From assembly GCA_029449235.1 (NCBI GenBank), contig JANATG010000011.1, forward strand, positions 960,001 through 1,024,000: a stretch of 64,000 bases of DNA, given 5' to 3'. Origin of the DNA: Linnemannia schmuckeri. Taxonomy: Eukaryota; Mortierellomycota; Mortierellomycetes; Mortierellales; Mortierellaceae. The notes under the pieces were generated by a model. The model did no database searches and was not told the DNA's origin. It saw only the letters and a list, made by a program, of their open reading frames with translations. Shown piece by piece: positions 23,689 through 35,482 of this stretch; position 1 is the first letter of the stretch, and each line of letters begins with the position of its first letter. Both the position numbers and the translations under genes were made by a program.

Positions 23689-25732
23689 ATGGGCACCGTC
23701 TACAAATCCCAAACGCAAATCATTCGTGACGACTGCGAGTTCCTCAAGCCCCAGCCCAGGATCCATCACCAACGTTTGACCATCCAGCACTGGCAACTCA
23801 GAGACCTAATCACTTGTCCCAAGACAAGCGAGGAGTTTATTTATGTTAACCAGAACGCCGTCAACGCCTACAACACCAGGACAAAGGCCACTACCCAACT
23901 CATGAAGGACCTCACCTTTCACCCCACCTCTTTGACAGCTTCGTAAGTGTGTTTTTTTAAGAGAAACTGAGCTGGCCAAGCCAATCTGTGCCTTGTGGTG
24001 TGGACACGCCATTGGTGCAGTTAAGCGAGGATACAGACGAGGAGAAGGAAGGATGTTACGTGTGCGTGTCTCCCCCTTCAGGGGCATGTGCAAAACAAGA
24101 AAGAACATACAAAAAAAGGCGACAGGAGTTCTATTACCATGGGTTAAAAAAAAAAAAAAAAAAAAAAAAAGAGAGCAACTTTGAATAGGGCCAAGCAATT
24201 AGGGAATCATCAGCCCATTTGGCGGGGGACTGCTGAACCTTACTATTAAACCGTCCTATGGATGCAAACTGCTCTCTTCAGGATCAACCATGTCGATCGC
24301 GCTCACTCACAATGTGCACATCTTTCTCTTCTCTTCACCCCTGTTTAGATGCGGATACCTGGCGGCAGGAGGACAACGAAGCCAATTGATGGTCCGTCAA
24401 ATGAACAGCAATTGGTAAGCGCACATGTCCTTCAACAAGCATCAGCCTTACCCAGCAGGATACCACCCGGGCCAAGATTGCTCTCCATGCAGCGCGCATG
24501 ACACGTTAACGCATTTCTATTATCTGTGAACAACTGTGTAATTACTCCTTAGGTTTGCACATACTTCTGTAGGTGGATCGATCAACAACGCTCTCTGCAT
24601 TTCTGAGCATCTTGGAGGAACCCGGCTCCTGATCAGCAATAACGACGAAACAATCAAGGTCTACTCGTTGCCAGGACTTCAGCGACTCACCAGCATCCAA
24701 CTACCCACTGCGGTCAACTATGGTAAAGCGACAATTGACTCTGCCTGTTCACCCCTTGAATGCGTATTCAGTGTCTCGCACGAGGAAAAATCCTCGGTGA
24801 ATAACCCCAAAACTGACATTCCCGCTTCCTCCTTTTTTTGTTCTTCAATCGCCTGTTAGCTTCTGTAAGTCCAGATGGGCGCAAAATGGTCGCTGTGGGA
24901 GACTCGAATCAGGTGTTTCTCTACGATATATCCGTTGCGGGAGGATACCAAAAGATTGGCACATACACAGGTATAACCACATGGATATCTTGTTACTTTT
25001 TTCGCATGATGTCTGAATGTAACCACGGCGCCAATGAAATAACATTCGAAGTTTTTTATATTCTCGATCTTAGCGACAACGGAGGCAAGCTTCTCATGCG
25101 CATGGAATCAATCGTCTGAAAAGTTTGCTGTAGCGAGCCAGGATGGGTTTGTGAGTGTGTGGGATATCCGCCACAGCGAAAAACTCTGCAAACTGGGCTC
25201 GAAGCAGGTAACTCTTGGCGCTTCAATGAGGTGCTGGATGCTTTGAGTGGTGATGCTGGCGTCATTTTCTTGTCTACGAAAATACAACCTTACTCACTCT
25301 AACCCTCTAACCTTTGTAATCATGTGTTTCGTTTGGTATCAATAGCAACCCCAAGTGAAAGGAGCCACGCGGTGTGTCAAGTTTTCGTCCTCTGGATCGA
25401 TTGACCTGCTTCTTTACAGTGAACATGTTTCTTATGTGAACTTGGTCGATGCAAGGACATTCAACGATCGGCAGGTTATTCGGGTTGCACCCGCTGGTCA
25501 CGACGAACATATCTCTGGCATTGCCATGAGTCCAGATAGCAAAGTCTGCTTCGTTGGTATGTTCGATTGATACAGATTCAATTGCTATAATGCTGACTTT
25601 GAACAAATGATGACAAAGTCTAACACTTTCGCGTCTACTTTTGATATTGTCTTAGGTCTTGAGAATAGTGTGTTGGAGTTTGATGTAGACACGATTACTC
25701 GGCGCAGCTTCCCTTCAGGCAGTCTGATATAG
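23689..25732 (+). CDS. WD40-repeat protein with DUF2415
   Basis: Eight exons: 23689-23942, 24349-24414, 24553-24722, 24860-24970, 25074-25207, 25346-25556 and 25656-25732 are seven of coding length; the sum is 1023 bases (340 residues) with no further exon needed. WD-type blades are seen as LISNNDETIKVYSL, SVSPDGRKMVAVGDSNQVFLYD, FAVASQDGFVSVWDIRH and ISGIAMSPDSKVCFVGLENSVLEFD. The segment SIDLLLYSEHVSYVNLVDAR carries the DLL signature of DUF2415, a short domain known from fungal WD40 proteins of unknown function. No transmembrane part or signal is present. The first intron (23943-24348) is long and holds an A25 run. It is transcribed away from EXO70 and followed 400 bases later by CFT2 on the same strand. 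Exon count: seven coding exons and six introns. Confidence 0.82.
24146..24170 (+). repeat. A25 homopolymer in WD40-gene intron
   Basis: Twenty-five A within the first intron of the DUF2415 gene. Confidence 0.9.
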
Positions 25733-26131
25733 AGACAGGAGTAGACTCCATGCTTAGCGTATACCCTTTTACTTTTTATAGGCGCCCTTTTCTAACATGG
25801 GCCAGTCTACCCTCACGATGCTACCATAACATACCATATTATACACAAGCCAAACATACAAATAGATGATGTGAAAGACGCGTACCTGATTTTTTTGAAT
25901 GCGACGTGTGAAATATATTTGACTGCCTAATAACTCAGCCACCAAACAGCGCCTTCTTTTTGATGTTGCCTCAAAGCTCTCTTTCGACACCCCTTCTCTC
26001 AGTTGCAACTCTCCCATTCTTTCAAGAAAGCCAAAGGACCACCGCCAATAACGACAACCGACAAACCCGCGTTTCAGGAACAGTAGCGCCCATTCCTCAA
26101 AGGCATTGTTTTCCTTATTTCTACTTCTACG
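25733..26131. other. Intergenic between WD40 gene and CFT2
   Basis: 399 bases holding the 3' end of the WD40 gene and the promoter of CFT2. No gene, repeat or clear promoter motif is seen. Confidence 0.55.
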
Positions 26132-29100
26132 ATGGAATCCAACTACATCCGCTTCACTGCCCTGTCTGGCGCAAAGTCGGAATCAGCCCTCTGCTACCTG
26201 CTCGAAATCGATGAGGCAAAGATCTTGCTCGACTGTGGATGGAACGATGCCTTTGACGTCGAGGACCTCAAGCAGCTCAAGAGGTACGTACACACATCAA
26301 CTTTTTTTTCCTTTCTGTTTGCAGGACTTTTTCACCCAGCTACGTTAACTTGCTCGTTAGTTGTTTCGTATTGTCACTAATCACATACTTTATTTCTTTA
26401 ATCTTGTTCGCGATCATCACGCACCCTATTCTGGATCAAATCAATGGAAACCTCGTCAAATACAAAAAAATAATTAGAGTGGCAAAGGACGTCGACGCGT
26501 GTTTACTCTCCCACGCAACACTCCATCACCTCGGAGCATTGGCGTATGCAAAGTCATACCTAGGTCTCCGAGCTCAGACCTACGCGACCTTCCCCGTCAT
26601 GGACATGGGTCGTCTCTCCCTCTACGACAGCTGGCAATCCAAACGGGCAACCGAAGACTTTACGACATTCAACCTTGAGGATATTGACCAGGCGTTCGAG
26701 TCGATTACTTGTCTGAGATACCAACAACCCACAGAACTGGTTGGCAAGTGTAAAGGGATTACGATCACGGCTTCTTCTGCGGGACATACTGTTGGAGGCA
26801 CCATTTGGAAGATCTCGAAGGATACAGAGTCGATCCTTTATGCCGTCGATTACAATCACCGAAAAGACAAGTAAGAGTACTTTGATGTATCTGGGCACCC
26901 TGCAAATATTATATGCGAAGGACAAGTACTAACAAATTGAGTGCCCATGCTGTGCATTGAACTTGTTAGACATTTGGATGGAACGATTCTACTTCAGACA
27001 GACGGAAGCGCACCTCAGGAGTTCCAACGCCCATCACTCATGATCACAGATGCCTTCAATGCCCAACAAATCCAACCGTCTCGACTCTCTCGCGACAAAG
27101 CACTTTTAGGTAACCATACACAACGCAGGAATAATCGCTGAATATTTATTTATCATGACTTGCGTGCTTTTATTAACGATTTACGCTTGCATTGAAAACA
27201 TGGCTTACTAGAGTCAACGATAGCAACACTGAACAGTAACGGATCGGTGCTCCTCCCAACAGACTCTTCGACACGTGTCCTGGAACTGGCGTACATGCTG
27301 GACTCATACTGGATGGCATGCAGGATCCGGTATCCGCTCATCCTTCTCACCAACTTTTCGTACCGCACAGCACATTTCGCAACCTCAATGATGGAATGGA
27401 TGGGCGATACTGTCTCTTCTCAACTCACAGAGACACGCGAGAACCCTTTTCAGTTCAAGTACCTGCGTCTCTGTCAACGACTCAGCGATCTCGACAAATA
27501 CCCAGGCCCCAAAGTCGTCCTGGCTTCTAACCTTTCGATGGAGACTGGGTTTGCGAGAGAGGTCTTTTTGAAGATGGAGTGGTCTAATAACCCGCAAAAT
27601 ACTCTTATCTTGACGGAACGCGCACTTCCTGGAGAATTAGCTCGGTACCTCTATGATGAGTGGAAGCAAGGAGTGGGAGAGTTGTCGCCCAAGGAGGTTG
27701 GAGGGGAGGTTCAGCTTGATAGCGTGCTCCGGTTAAAGGTTGACAAGAAAGTGTTGCTGGAGGGTCAGGAGCTGGCGGATTTCATGGCAGCACAGGAGGC
27801 AAGGTTGGAGCGAGAGCGTGCGGATGCGGCATTGTTGGAGCGGAATCGGAGGACGCTGTTGGAGGAGGAGAACGACAGTGATGAAGATGAAGGGTCGATT
27901 GACGGAGATTCGAACCTAGCCGAGATTGATATGCTGTTGACGAAATCGGGGAGCCACGATGTGTACATGAAGGACGCGACCAAATCAGGAGGTTTCTTCA
28001 AGCAGACGCAGAGTTACCGGATGTTCCCTTATGTCGAGCGCAGGAAGAAGATTGATGACTATGGAGAGTCGATTGTGGTGGAACACTTCTTGAGCGCCTC
28101 TTCAACTGCTCCTCAGGAGGGCGGTCGTGCACCAAATGGCAAGGATGTGGACGCGAATGGCGACTCGCGGATGCGTAGTGGGGATGATCAGGACGATGCG
28201 ACGATGATGGGTGACGAGAATGGTGATGTCAAGGATACGCTGATGGATCCTGACATGATTCACCCTGAGGACAGTTTGCCCTCCAAGTATGTCAGTTCCC
28301 AGGAGGATGTTGCTGTTCGCTGCAAGGTCCGATATGTCGATCTGGAGGGTCGTGCTGACGAGAGTGCTATGAAGACTATTCTTCAAGCCATTGCACCCCG
28401 AAAGTTGGTAGGTTACTTGAATTTGAATTTAGTTTGGAAGGCATTGGGGAAATATGGGTCCTTATTAACACCCTGTGCGTCATGGAAACTTCAAATACAG
28501 ATTCTTGTACACGGAACGGAACGGGGTACGAAGGCACTGTGCGAGACATACTTGGAGATATCAGATCTGACGCGAGAGATCTATACACCGGGCGTGGGCG
28601 AGATCCTGAACGTCTCAGAAGTCACCAACATGTACAAGATCAACCTTACAGATGCACTGTTGAGTTCATTGACGTTCTCGAGGCTGGGCGAGTACGATCT
28701 GGCATACTTGGTTGGTCAGGTCCAGATTCCTGCGGGGTCTACGGCACCTGTGTTGAACATGCCTGCGGTTGTTGGTAACCAGGAGAGTGTTGCTGGTGCG
28801 AAGAGATTGACCGCTGGGACTGGAGACGCTATGGTTGCCGAGGATCAGTCGTTAGCAGGAGCGGCGTCACAACAGCAACAGGGACTTCTTGAACACGGTA
28901 CCGCCTTGTCAGCAGCAGCAGATACCTCCTCAGCGACCGCTTCAACTTCTGCAGCTGCTGCGGCTCTCGTTGCACAACAACAGCAATTGCAGCAACAACA
29001 ACTGGAGATGCTAGCACGCGAACACCAACCCGTCTTCGTGGGCGACATTCGGTTAACAGAGTTCAAGAACCGGGTCCTGAGACAGGCCGGCATCGAGGCT

Positions 29101-29253
29101 GAGTTTATGGGTGAGGGAGTTTTGGTCTGCAATGGTGTGGTTGCTGTCCGCAGGGTCGAGGAGACAGGCCAGATCTTATTGGAGGGGTCTCCTATGAGTA
29201 ATGATTATTATGAGGTCCGGCGGTTGTTGTATTCGCAGTTTGCGCTCTTGTAA
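26132..29253 (+). CDS. CFT2: CPSF2/Cft2, cleavage and polyadenylation factor subunit
   Basis: The non-catalytic metallo-beta-lactamase partner of the pre-mRNA 3'-end nuclease CPSF73/Ysh1. Exons 26132-26283, 26478-26870, 26970-27109, 27212-28407 and 28501-29253 give 877 residues. The lactamase fold starts YIRFTALSGAKSES and LLDCGW. The metal motif is degenerate (SHATLHHLGALAY instead of HxHxDH), as in CPSF100. SAGHTVGGTIWKI, YAVDYNHRKDKHL and RPSLMITDAFNA follow, then the beta-CASP part with VLASNLSMETGFAREVF and LTERALPGELAR. A charged linker contains KSGGFFKQTQSYRMFPYVERRKK, matching the family's FKQ..YPMFP. The C-terminal domain has PRKLILVHG (joined across the last intron), VFVGDIRLTEFK and GVLVCNGVVAVRR. 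Two Gln/Ala-rich stretches lie at about residues 740-810. The last intron is 93 bases, stop-free and in frame. Confidence 0.95.
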
Positions 29254-29452
29254 TAAAAACAGTCGTACACACATACAAATAGACGTAAATCATTCAAGGA
29301 GTAAACATGTACAGATTTGAGGAGGAGAGAACTCTTTATGCAGCTGATGAATGGAGACATGATAGGAGATAAATGTGTACTGAAAAGTGAGACAAGGTAT
29401 ATTGCAATGTGTGGGGACGTGTAAATGTGAAAAAAAAGAGTTGTTATTATGT

Positions 29453-31684
29453 TCAAGGAGAATGGGAAGCAGTAGGGAAGGAACTGATAAGGTCAGAATT
29501 TGACCTGTCCATGGTAGGAACGCGTAATGACGGTTCTGGCGAGGGTGTACACCGACGCGAGTCGGCAAATGGATCCTCCGAACGATGATGCTGGTCCTGA
29601 TCCTGATCGAGTACAATCTCATTAGAATCAAAGGTCTTGAAGGGATCGTTGGTCGATGTCAAAGAGGGTACAGAACTCGTCCTCCGACTCATCATCGACT
29701 CTGTGTCTCCATGATGATGACACCGCTGGTGATGTTCTCGTTGCTGTTGAGCATAATACTCGTGCTGGAGTTGAACCTGCAGCTGCTGGAGATGCATCCG
29801 TTCCAGGAACTCTTCCTCGCTGAACGGACAGCTATCCTGTGCACTCGATAAACTGGGCGTCATGGTCCTGGTCGAGATGCCGTCACCAAACGACGTGTTC
29901 AATGTATCCCGACGGTATGGTTCCCGCTGATGGTACTGTTCATAGAGATGGTGCCGTGATGTGTCCATAGTGCCGCCTGCAGTTCCGTCCACGCTCCCTG
30001 CGGTCCGTAGACTGAGGATATCGGCCATCCTCGAATCCGAATCTCGACTATTATCACCAAAGATCGACCCCTCATCGTACCCATACATATCACTATCATC
30101 ATCCAGTCCGCGTGTAGGTGAATGACCCTCCAGACGACGCTCTGCTCTTGCGGCCATGGAAGCAGCCCAGTACTTGCGCACCACCGAGGAATCATCGCCA
30201 TCGACGCTTGACCCGTCACCCAGTGAAGACATCGTATAATGGGATGTGACCATGTATGGCAAGGACGATCGGCGTTTGTGAGACGAGGTGGCGGTCGTGT
30301 CACCAAGGAGTGCCATCTGGGGCACGGTCACTGCATCCAACTGTCCAACTCCAGCTCCGACGGCCATTGATCTGTCCCGAGTCTCAGTAGTACCGTTGTC
30401 CGATGCAGTTGCAGTTGCAGCTGCAGATGCAGTCATGGTTGATGCCGCATATCGCTTCTCCAACTCCCTATTGCTCTGCTGCATGTCGTCGTTGTCAAAA
30501 TCATCCTCGTCTTCATCCTCCATCTTGTAAAAGTATCCCTCCTTGGGCTTGTGACCCAGACGGCGCTTCTTTTCCTTCATCACACCGCCGGCACCACCTG
30601 TTCCCGGTGCTGCGCCTCCAGAGATAAGTTCTTCAGATCGGGAGGCCAGCTTCCGGTTCCTCCTCATGCGTCGCCGTCTCATCACCAGCAAAGGTACTAC
30701 AACCGCTGCCAAGCCCGCAAAAACTCCGACAGAAAGTAGCGTGGCCTTCAGAGCCGCGCTGTTATCATGCTTCTCAGCTGTAGGTCCGATAGGCGGTGAT
30801 ACTCCTCCATTGGGGAAGGTCGGAAGTGGAGGCAAAGCCGGGTGGGAGGTTTGGACAGCTGGCGAAAAGGCTGATCCTGTGCCACCTGAACCACTTGAAG
30901 AGGTCCCGGTACCGGGATCGACCTTGAGACTTGGCCCAGTAGTGGCCGTGCTAGGAGGTAGTACGATGGGGGATGTAATGACTCCTTCTGTAGGACGGAC
31001 GGATGGGACGATGGGAGAAGAAGGGGTGTTGGTCGGAGGAGGGGGCAGAGTGTTCGTCGGTTGGATCAGAGAATTGGCAGAGGTCGTGGGTGAAGGCATC
31101 TTGTTGGAATTCGGTGTGGTAGTTGACGATGGCATGATATGCGTGACGATTGGATCGACGGAGAAGACACAGGCATCCTCACCCTGGAAGACCCCACCCC
31201 ACCCCTGAGCAACCATCCGGACAGCTGTGGCACCAACTAGGGGTCCACAGTTTGGCAGCTTGAAGGTGAAGCGGGCGGTTGGCCAGATGGCAGTATTGCT
31301 GAAGAGGGTCCCGATCTCGCGCCAGATATTGTATTCGGGTCCTGAGTAGTCCATACAGTAGACCAGGGCAGTGAGGGAGTCGTACATGTAGGAATCCATG
31401 GTGGTGAGTGACCAGCCCAGGGTCATGGATGTCCCTGAGGAGACCATGATCTCTGGATTATTAGTGGACGTACATGTGAAGGCATCGGCGAATAAGGAAG
31501 ACGAAGAGGAAAATGAGATCTTGTTGTTGTTATGAGTTGGTGGCGGGCTGAGGAGGAGGATTGAGATCGCAAAGAGCGATTGACGGAGCCGTCTGTGGTG
31601 AGTCGAGGGTGCCGGCCGTCTGCGTCGATTTGAGCGTGAAGTGTAAGATGGAGAAGAAGAAGAGAGTGTAGAGAAGGAAGCCAT
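29453..31684 (-). CDS. Unknown single-pass membrane protein with Ser/Thr-rich ectodomain
   Basis: A single exon of 743 residues; I do not recognise the family. A basic, Ser-rich start leads to a hydrophobic stretch (SLFAISILLLS, about 34-46), probably a signal. About 105 residues follow with four or more cysteines (FTCTSTN, VYCMDYSG, LPNCGPL, EDACVFSV) and aromatic patches, perhaps a small disulfide-bonded domain. Next come about 120 Ser/Thr/Pro-rich residues, likely O-glycosylated, and one clear helix (SVGVFAGLAAVVVPLLVM, about 313-330) with a strong RRRRMRRNRK stop-transfer. The cytoplasmic tail of about 400 residues is polar, with acidic, Ser-rich and Gln/His-rich parts. The layout (ectodomain, Ser/Thr stalk, one helix, long tail) recalls fungal wall-stress sensors of the Mid2/WSC kind, but no WSC motif is seen. 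It is convergent with CFT2, 199 bases apart. Confidence 0.7.
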   Translation of the reverse strand: MASFSTLSSSSPSYTSRSNRRRRPAPSTHHRRLRQSLFAISILLLSPPPTHNNNKISFSSSSSLFADAFTCTSTNNPEIMVSSGTSMTLGWSLTTMDSYMYDSLTALVYCMDYSGPEYNIWREIGTLFSNTAIWPTARFTFKLPNCGPLVGATAVRMVAQGWGGVFQGEDACVFSVDPIVTHIMPSSTTTPNSNKMPSPTTSANSLIQPTNTLPPPPTNTPSSPIVPSVRPTEGVITSPIVLPPSTATTGPSLKVDPGTGTSSSGSGGTGSAFSPAVQTSHPALPPLPTFPNGGVSPPIGPTAEKHDNSAALKATLLSVGVFAGLAAVVVPLLVMRRRRMRRNRKLASRSEELISGGAAPGTGGAGGVMKEKKRRLGHKPKEGYFYKMEDEDEDDFDNDDMQQSNRELEKRYAASTMTASAAATATASDNGTTETRDRSMAVGAGVGQLDAVTVPQMALLGDTTATSSHKRRSSLPYMVTSHYTMSSLGDGSSVDGDDSSVVRKYWAASMAARAERRLEGHSPTRGLDDDSDMYGYDEGSIFGDNSRDSDSRMADILSLRTAGSVDGTAGGTMDTSRHHLYEQYHQREPYRRDTLNTSFGDGISTRTMTPSLSSAQDSCPFSEEEFLERMHLQQLQVQLQHEYYAQQQREHHQRCHHHGDTESMMSRRTSSVPSLTSTNDPFKTFDSNEIVLDQDQDQHHRSEDPFADSRRCTPSPEPSLRVPTMDRSNSDLISSFPTASHSP

Positions 31685-32237
31685 TGCTGGTATGGGAATG
31701 TGCAGGGGTCGACAAAGAATAGAAATAAAGGGGGAAAACGGCTGTTGTTCGAAAGAACAGGGGTGGATGATGAGTGGACGCCTAAATTATTATTTACGGA
31801 GAGTGAGATATAAGGATGGGAAGAATTAAAAATAAATTAAACAAACAGAAAAATGAGGGCAGTAGCTGCACAAGTGTGTGTTAGAGAGAAAGAGCGGTGG
31901 AGGAAGGAGGAAAAAGGGGGGGAGAGAAATTCGACCGAGAAGGTGGGAGAGAGAGAGGGGCGTGAACAAACAAATAAGGGGGAGGAGAGGAATGAGTGAG
32001 ATAGTGATGGCAAATAAAAGAGAATGTGAGATGAATGCGTAATGAGGAAGGGTAAAGGGCGGAGGTGGAGGAGGAGTTGCAAGCACACCGAAGCACTCCG
32101 AAGAGGCAGGACGAAGTTGAAGGAGGAAGAGAAGAAAGAAAGTGGTAGAAAGGACGAGGAAAGAAGGGAAGAAAAGGGAAAGGGTGGTGTAGGAGGAGGA
32201 TGGCAGAAGGAAGGAGAGAAAGGGAGAGTGAGAGGGA

Positions 32238-32275
32238 GAAGAGAAAAAGAGAAAGAGAAAGAGAAAGAGAAAGAG
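32238..32275 (+). repeat. (GAAAGA) short tandem repeat
   Basis: About six copies of an AGAAAG unit inside a longer GA-rich tract upstream of the - strand membrane-protein gene. Confidence 0.75.
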
Positions 32276-35200
32276 AGAGGAAGAATGACGAGAGAGAGAG
32301 AGTAAAGATAGAAAGGAGTCCAGTGAAAGTCAGAGAATGGGAGGGAGAAGTTCAATTGGCCAAAGGGAGGAGAACATAAAAGAATAGAGTGACCATGGAT
32401 GACAGACGTAGAATTGGGTTCACTCATGGTTTACTCATAATCATAATCATAACAGACACACATGTCCCCCTCCGCTTGGACCGTGTTCTGGACCATTTGT
32501 TTGTCTGGTGTAGACATGGGCCACCGCTGAACTGTCAAGTGTCTTTGGTAATTGACACGGGGGCGTAACTGGAGGGGAAGAAGCCGAGAGACGAAAAGTG
32601 GGAAGACGGACGAGGGCACAGACAACAAACATTTGAGTTTCTCTTTGCCTTGCAATCTCTCTTCTCTCTTTCTATCTCTCTCTCACACTCACACTCACAC
32701 TTTTTTTCCATTCTCACTTTTCACTGTTGACATCCTCTCTCTATCTCTCTGACACATACGCGCACAATTTCACACACCCACATTTGAGTTCACTCATGCG
32801 CTCTGTCTTTTGTTGGCGTGGTGGTGAGAACTTATTCTCGTCGGCGAATCCTCATTGGGTCTATGTTTGAAAAGAGTGTGTCCATGGACTGGACACTAAA
32901 TGTAAACAAAACATTAACAAACGACAACAAATAACATTTGGATAGAGAAAAGCGAGAAAAAAAAAAATTAAGAGCCTCAAAGCAGATGGAAGTAGGGTGG
33001 AAGTGAAGAGAAATGGCGAATACAAGAGAAAAGAGAGAAAGAAAAAAGAGAGCCTCGATCGAGGTATAGTTGGTTGTTGTTGTTGTTTGATGAGAGCACT
33101 TGCCGTCTTTCATATTCTTTCTTTCTTTCTTTTCTTTGTTTGACTTTTGTTCTTTATTCACAACAGCAACAGCGATGATGACAACAGCGAACACTGGTTG
33201 AAAGTCTAGAAATGATGATTGACATTGTTATCTGTATGTTGGTCTTTCACTCTCATTCAAAACTTTCAGGCGACTAAAATTCCGTCAGTTAAACAGACTT
33301 CACAAAAAAACCAAGAAAATGAATTCGTGAATATAAAATTCAAGATGCAAGAGTGCACACCAACAACTGTGAATGAACTCAATTGGCTTACCGCAAGTCG
33401 AAGAAGCTGCTTCTGTCAGCAAAGCGGAACTAACATCCCCTAGCCATTTTCCAAAAGGCAAAACCCGAGGGCTCTTACTTTTCTTTGTTTTGTTTGTTTT
33501 GATTTCTGTCTGCATCAACTCTGTTTTTTTTTCTCACAGCTTGGTTTTTTTTCAGTTCTACTTTCGTTTATTACTCGCTTGTTTGCTTTCCTGCCTGTCA
33601 TCCAATGCCTGTCATGACTGACAGTAAAACGTAAATCTCCTACCTGCAATATTCACCTGTCTATCTGCCTATCTGTTCATCTTCCTGTGAATTGGCAAGA
33701 CCATCTTCTCTAGATCTCGATTTTCGTTGTTGTTTTCTTTTGTTTTAATTGCTAATTGATGCAAGGACGCCGTCGCTAGCCTTTTTCATATTACTACCCC
33801 GCCCCTTGTCTTTTGTAGAGGCTAGCGAAATATTGTGTACTTCTCTCTAACATTTCATTGCTGATAGCCAATTGCATCTCCTCTGCTCCTAATTACCTTT
33901 TTCCCTTCGCGATCCAATCTCAAAAACAAACCATTACCAAGATACGAAAGAGGATCCCAAAGAGTCATCAAATTACATCTACGCCTCGAGATCAACGAAC
34001 GCTGCTGCATTGCACCGAACCAGAAAAAAAAGGGCGCTGGATGCCAAAACAACATGTCCTCTCAAAAAACAAACATGCATCCCGCTTTTTTTGATTTTGA
34101 TGGGGACATGAGGCCAATGGGCATTTCTGGTTTTTGAGAAGTATGGGGGATGGAGGAGTGGGATGCGATGCATGTAGAATGTAGAAAAGGAAAAGACTCC
34201 ACAAACCAACATTTCGTTTGAGCTCACTTTCTCTCTTTTTTCGGTGACTTGTGGGCTTTCACTTCGTCTCTCATTCACTTCATGCCCGATCGTTACAACA
34301 AGGTTGGACCATAAAGAAAATCAAAAGATAAAGCCCATAAGCCTTGGTTGCACATAGAACCAAGAAAAGTAGAAAGGAGTAAGCCTGGAAATCCGAGTCA
34401 ACCTCGTCTTTCGACTTTTCTCTCGTTCAAGGAAAGTAGAGAGCAGGCAAGAATACGAAGTCATTCGTCGGTCAGTCGGAGATGCAAAAAAGATAGAGAA
34501 AAAAAAACAGTCGGCATGCGGTCATGGTAAAGGTAAACCATAGCATGCAGCCATAGATAGGTAACGTGAGTTTGGTTATCGACTTTTTTCTCCCGGCTCC
34601 TCTCTCTATTCGATGCATGCTTGTCTTACGAAAAGCGTTCGCAGGTCATGTCCTCTTACCCTAGTTGATATTTAATATTTGCCCGTTGCTTTTTGTCAAA
34701 CCCGCAAAGGTTCAGAAGAGGGACCCTTTCATTCACCAATTAAAAGACGAAAGCTGCTCCCAACGTGCAGTATCTTGTTGTTAATGTGAATGAGGGGAGG
34801 AATATGTTGTGATTTATTCTTCAATTTTGTTGTCCGTTCATTCATCTCCCACCGCCGCCCCTACCGCCGTTATTCACTTGCTTACTTGTCTTGCTTGTTT
34901 GTTTATTTGTTTACTTCAGTGTTTTGCAAAGTAGCCCTTCTAGGGCATTCGAGAGTGGGAAAGTCGGGGAGAGTGTGCAAGAGCTTGTTGGCTTATGTAT
35001 CTCTGGCGTCGTACCTCCTTTTCCCAACAAACACTTTTCAAGATTGACAACCTCTCCACTCTCTCTCTCGCTCCTTTCCCTCATCATTGCATGGGCATCT
35101 GCCTTGTTCGTCATGAATCCATCTTCGTAATAGTCGAGACCCCATTCCTTACTTTTCTACCGTTCTCTCAAGTTCGACTAGCAGCTAGGGATGTCTGTTC

Positions 35201-35443
35201 ACTAGCTTGACTATTTCACATTCATGGTGGGTAAGAGCACATACATATGGAAGAATCCTCGGTCCTTAAACTTTATGACACGCGCTTTCCTCCCAACCTT
35301 CCCTCATGGCCCTTGTATTTTTTGAGCTTTTGTGTCATCTCGATGGGTAAGTGTACCCACCCTGTATAGGTGGTGGCATGGGAAAGAAATACTTATATAA
35401 AGAGAGTGAGCAATCAAGTAGAGATACGTACAGTGCACAATAT

Positions 35444-35444
<1 letters not shown>

Positions 35445-35480
<36 letters not shown>
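35445..35480 (+). repeat. A36 homopolymer
   Basis: About 36 consecutive A in a gene-free region. It could be the tail of an old retroposed copy, but no element, target-site duplication or source gene is visible to its left. Confidence 0.85.

Positions 35481-35482
<2 letters not shown>

Noticed and set aside
31826..32427. Open frames of up to 196 codons in the GA-rich block
   Set aside because: Low-complexity Ser/Phe/Leu or Glu/Lys/Arg frames on opposite strands of a purine tract, with no conserved feature.
35380..35480. A36 run as the tail of a processed retrocopy
   Set aside because: No coding sequence, element terminus or flanking duplication is visible to its left.
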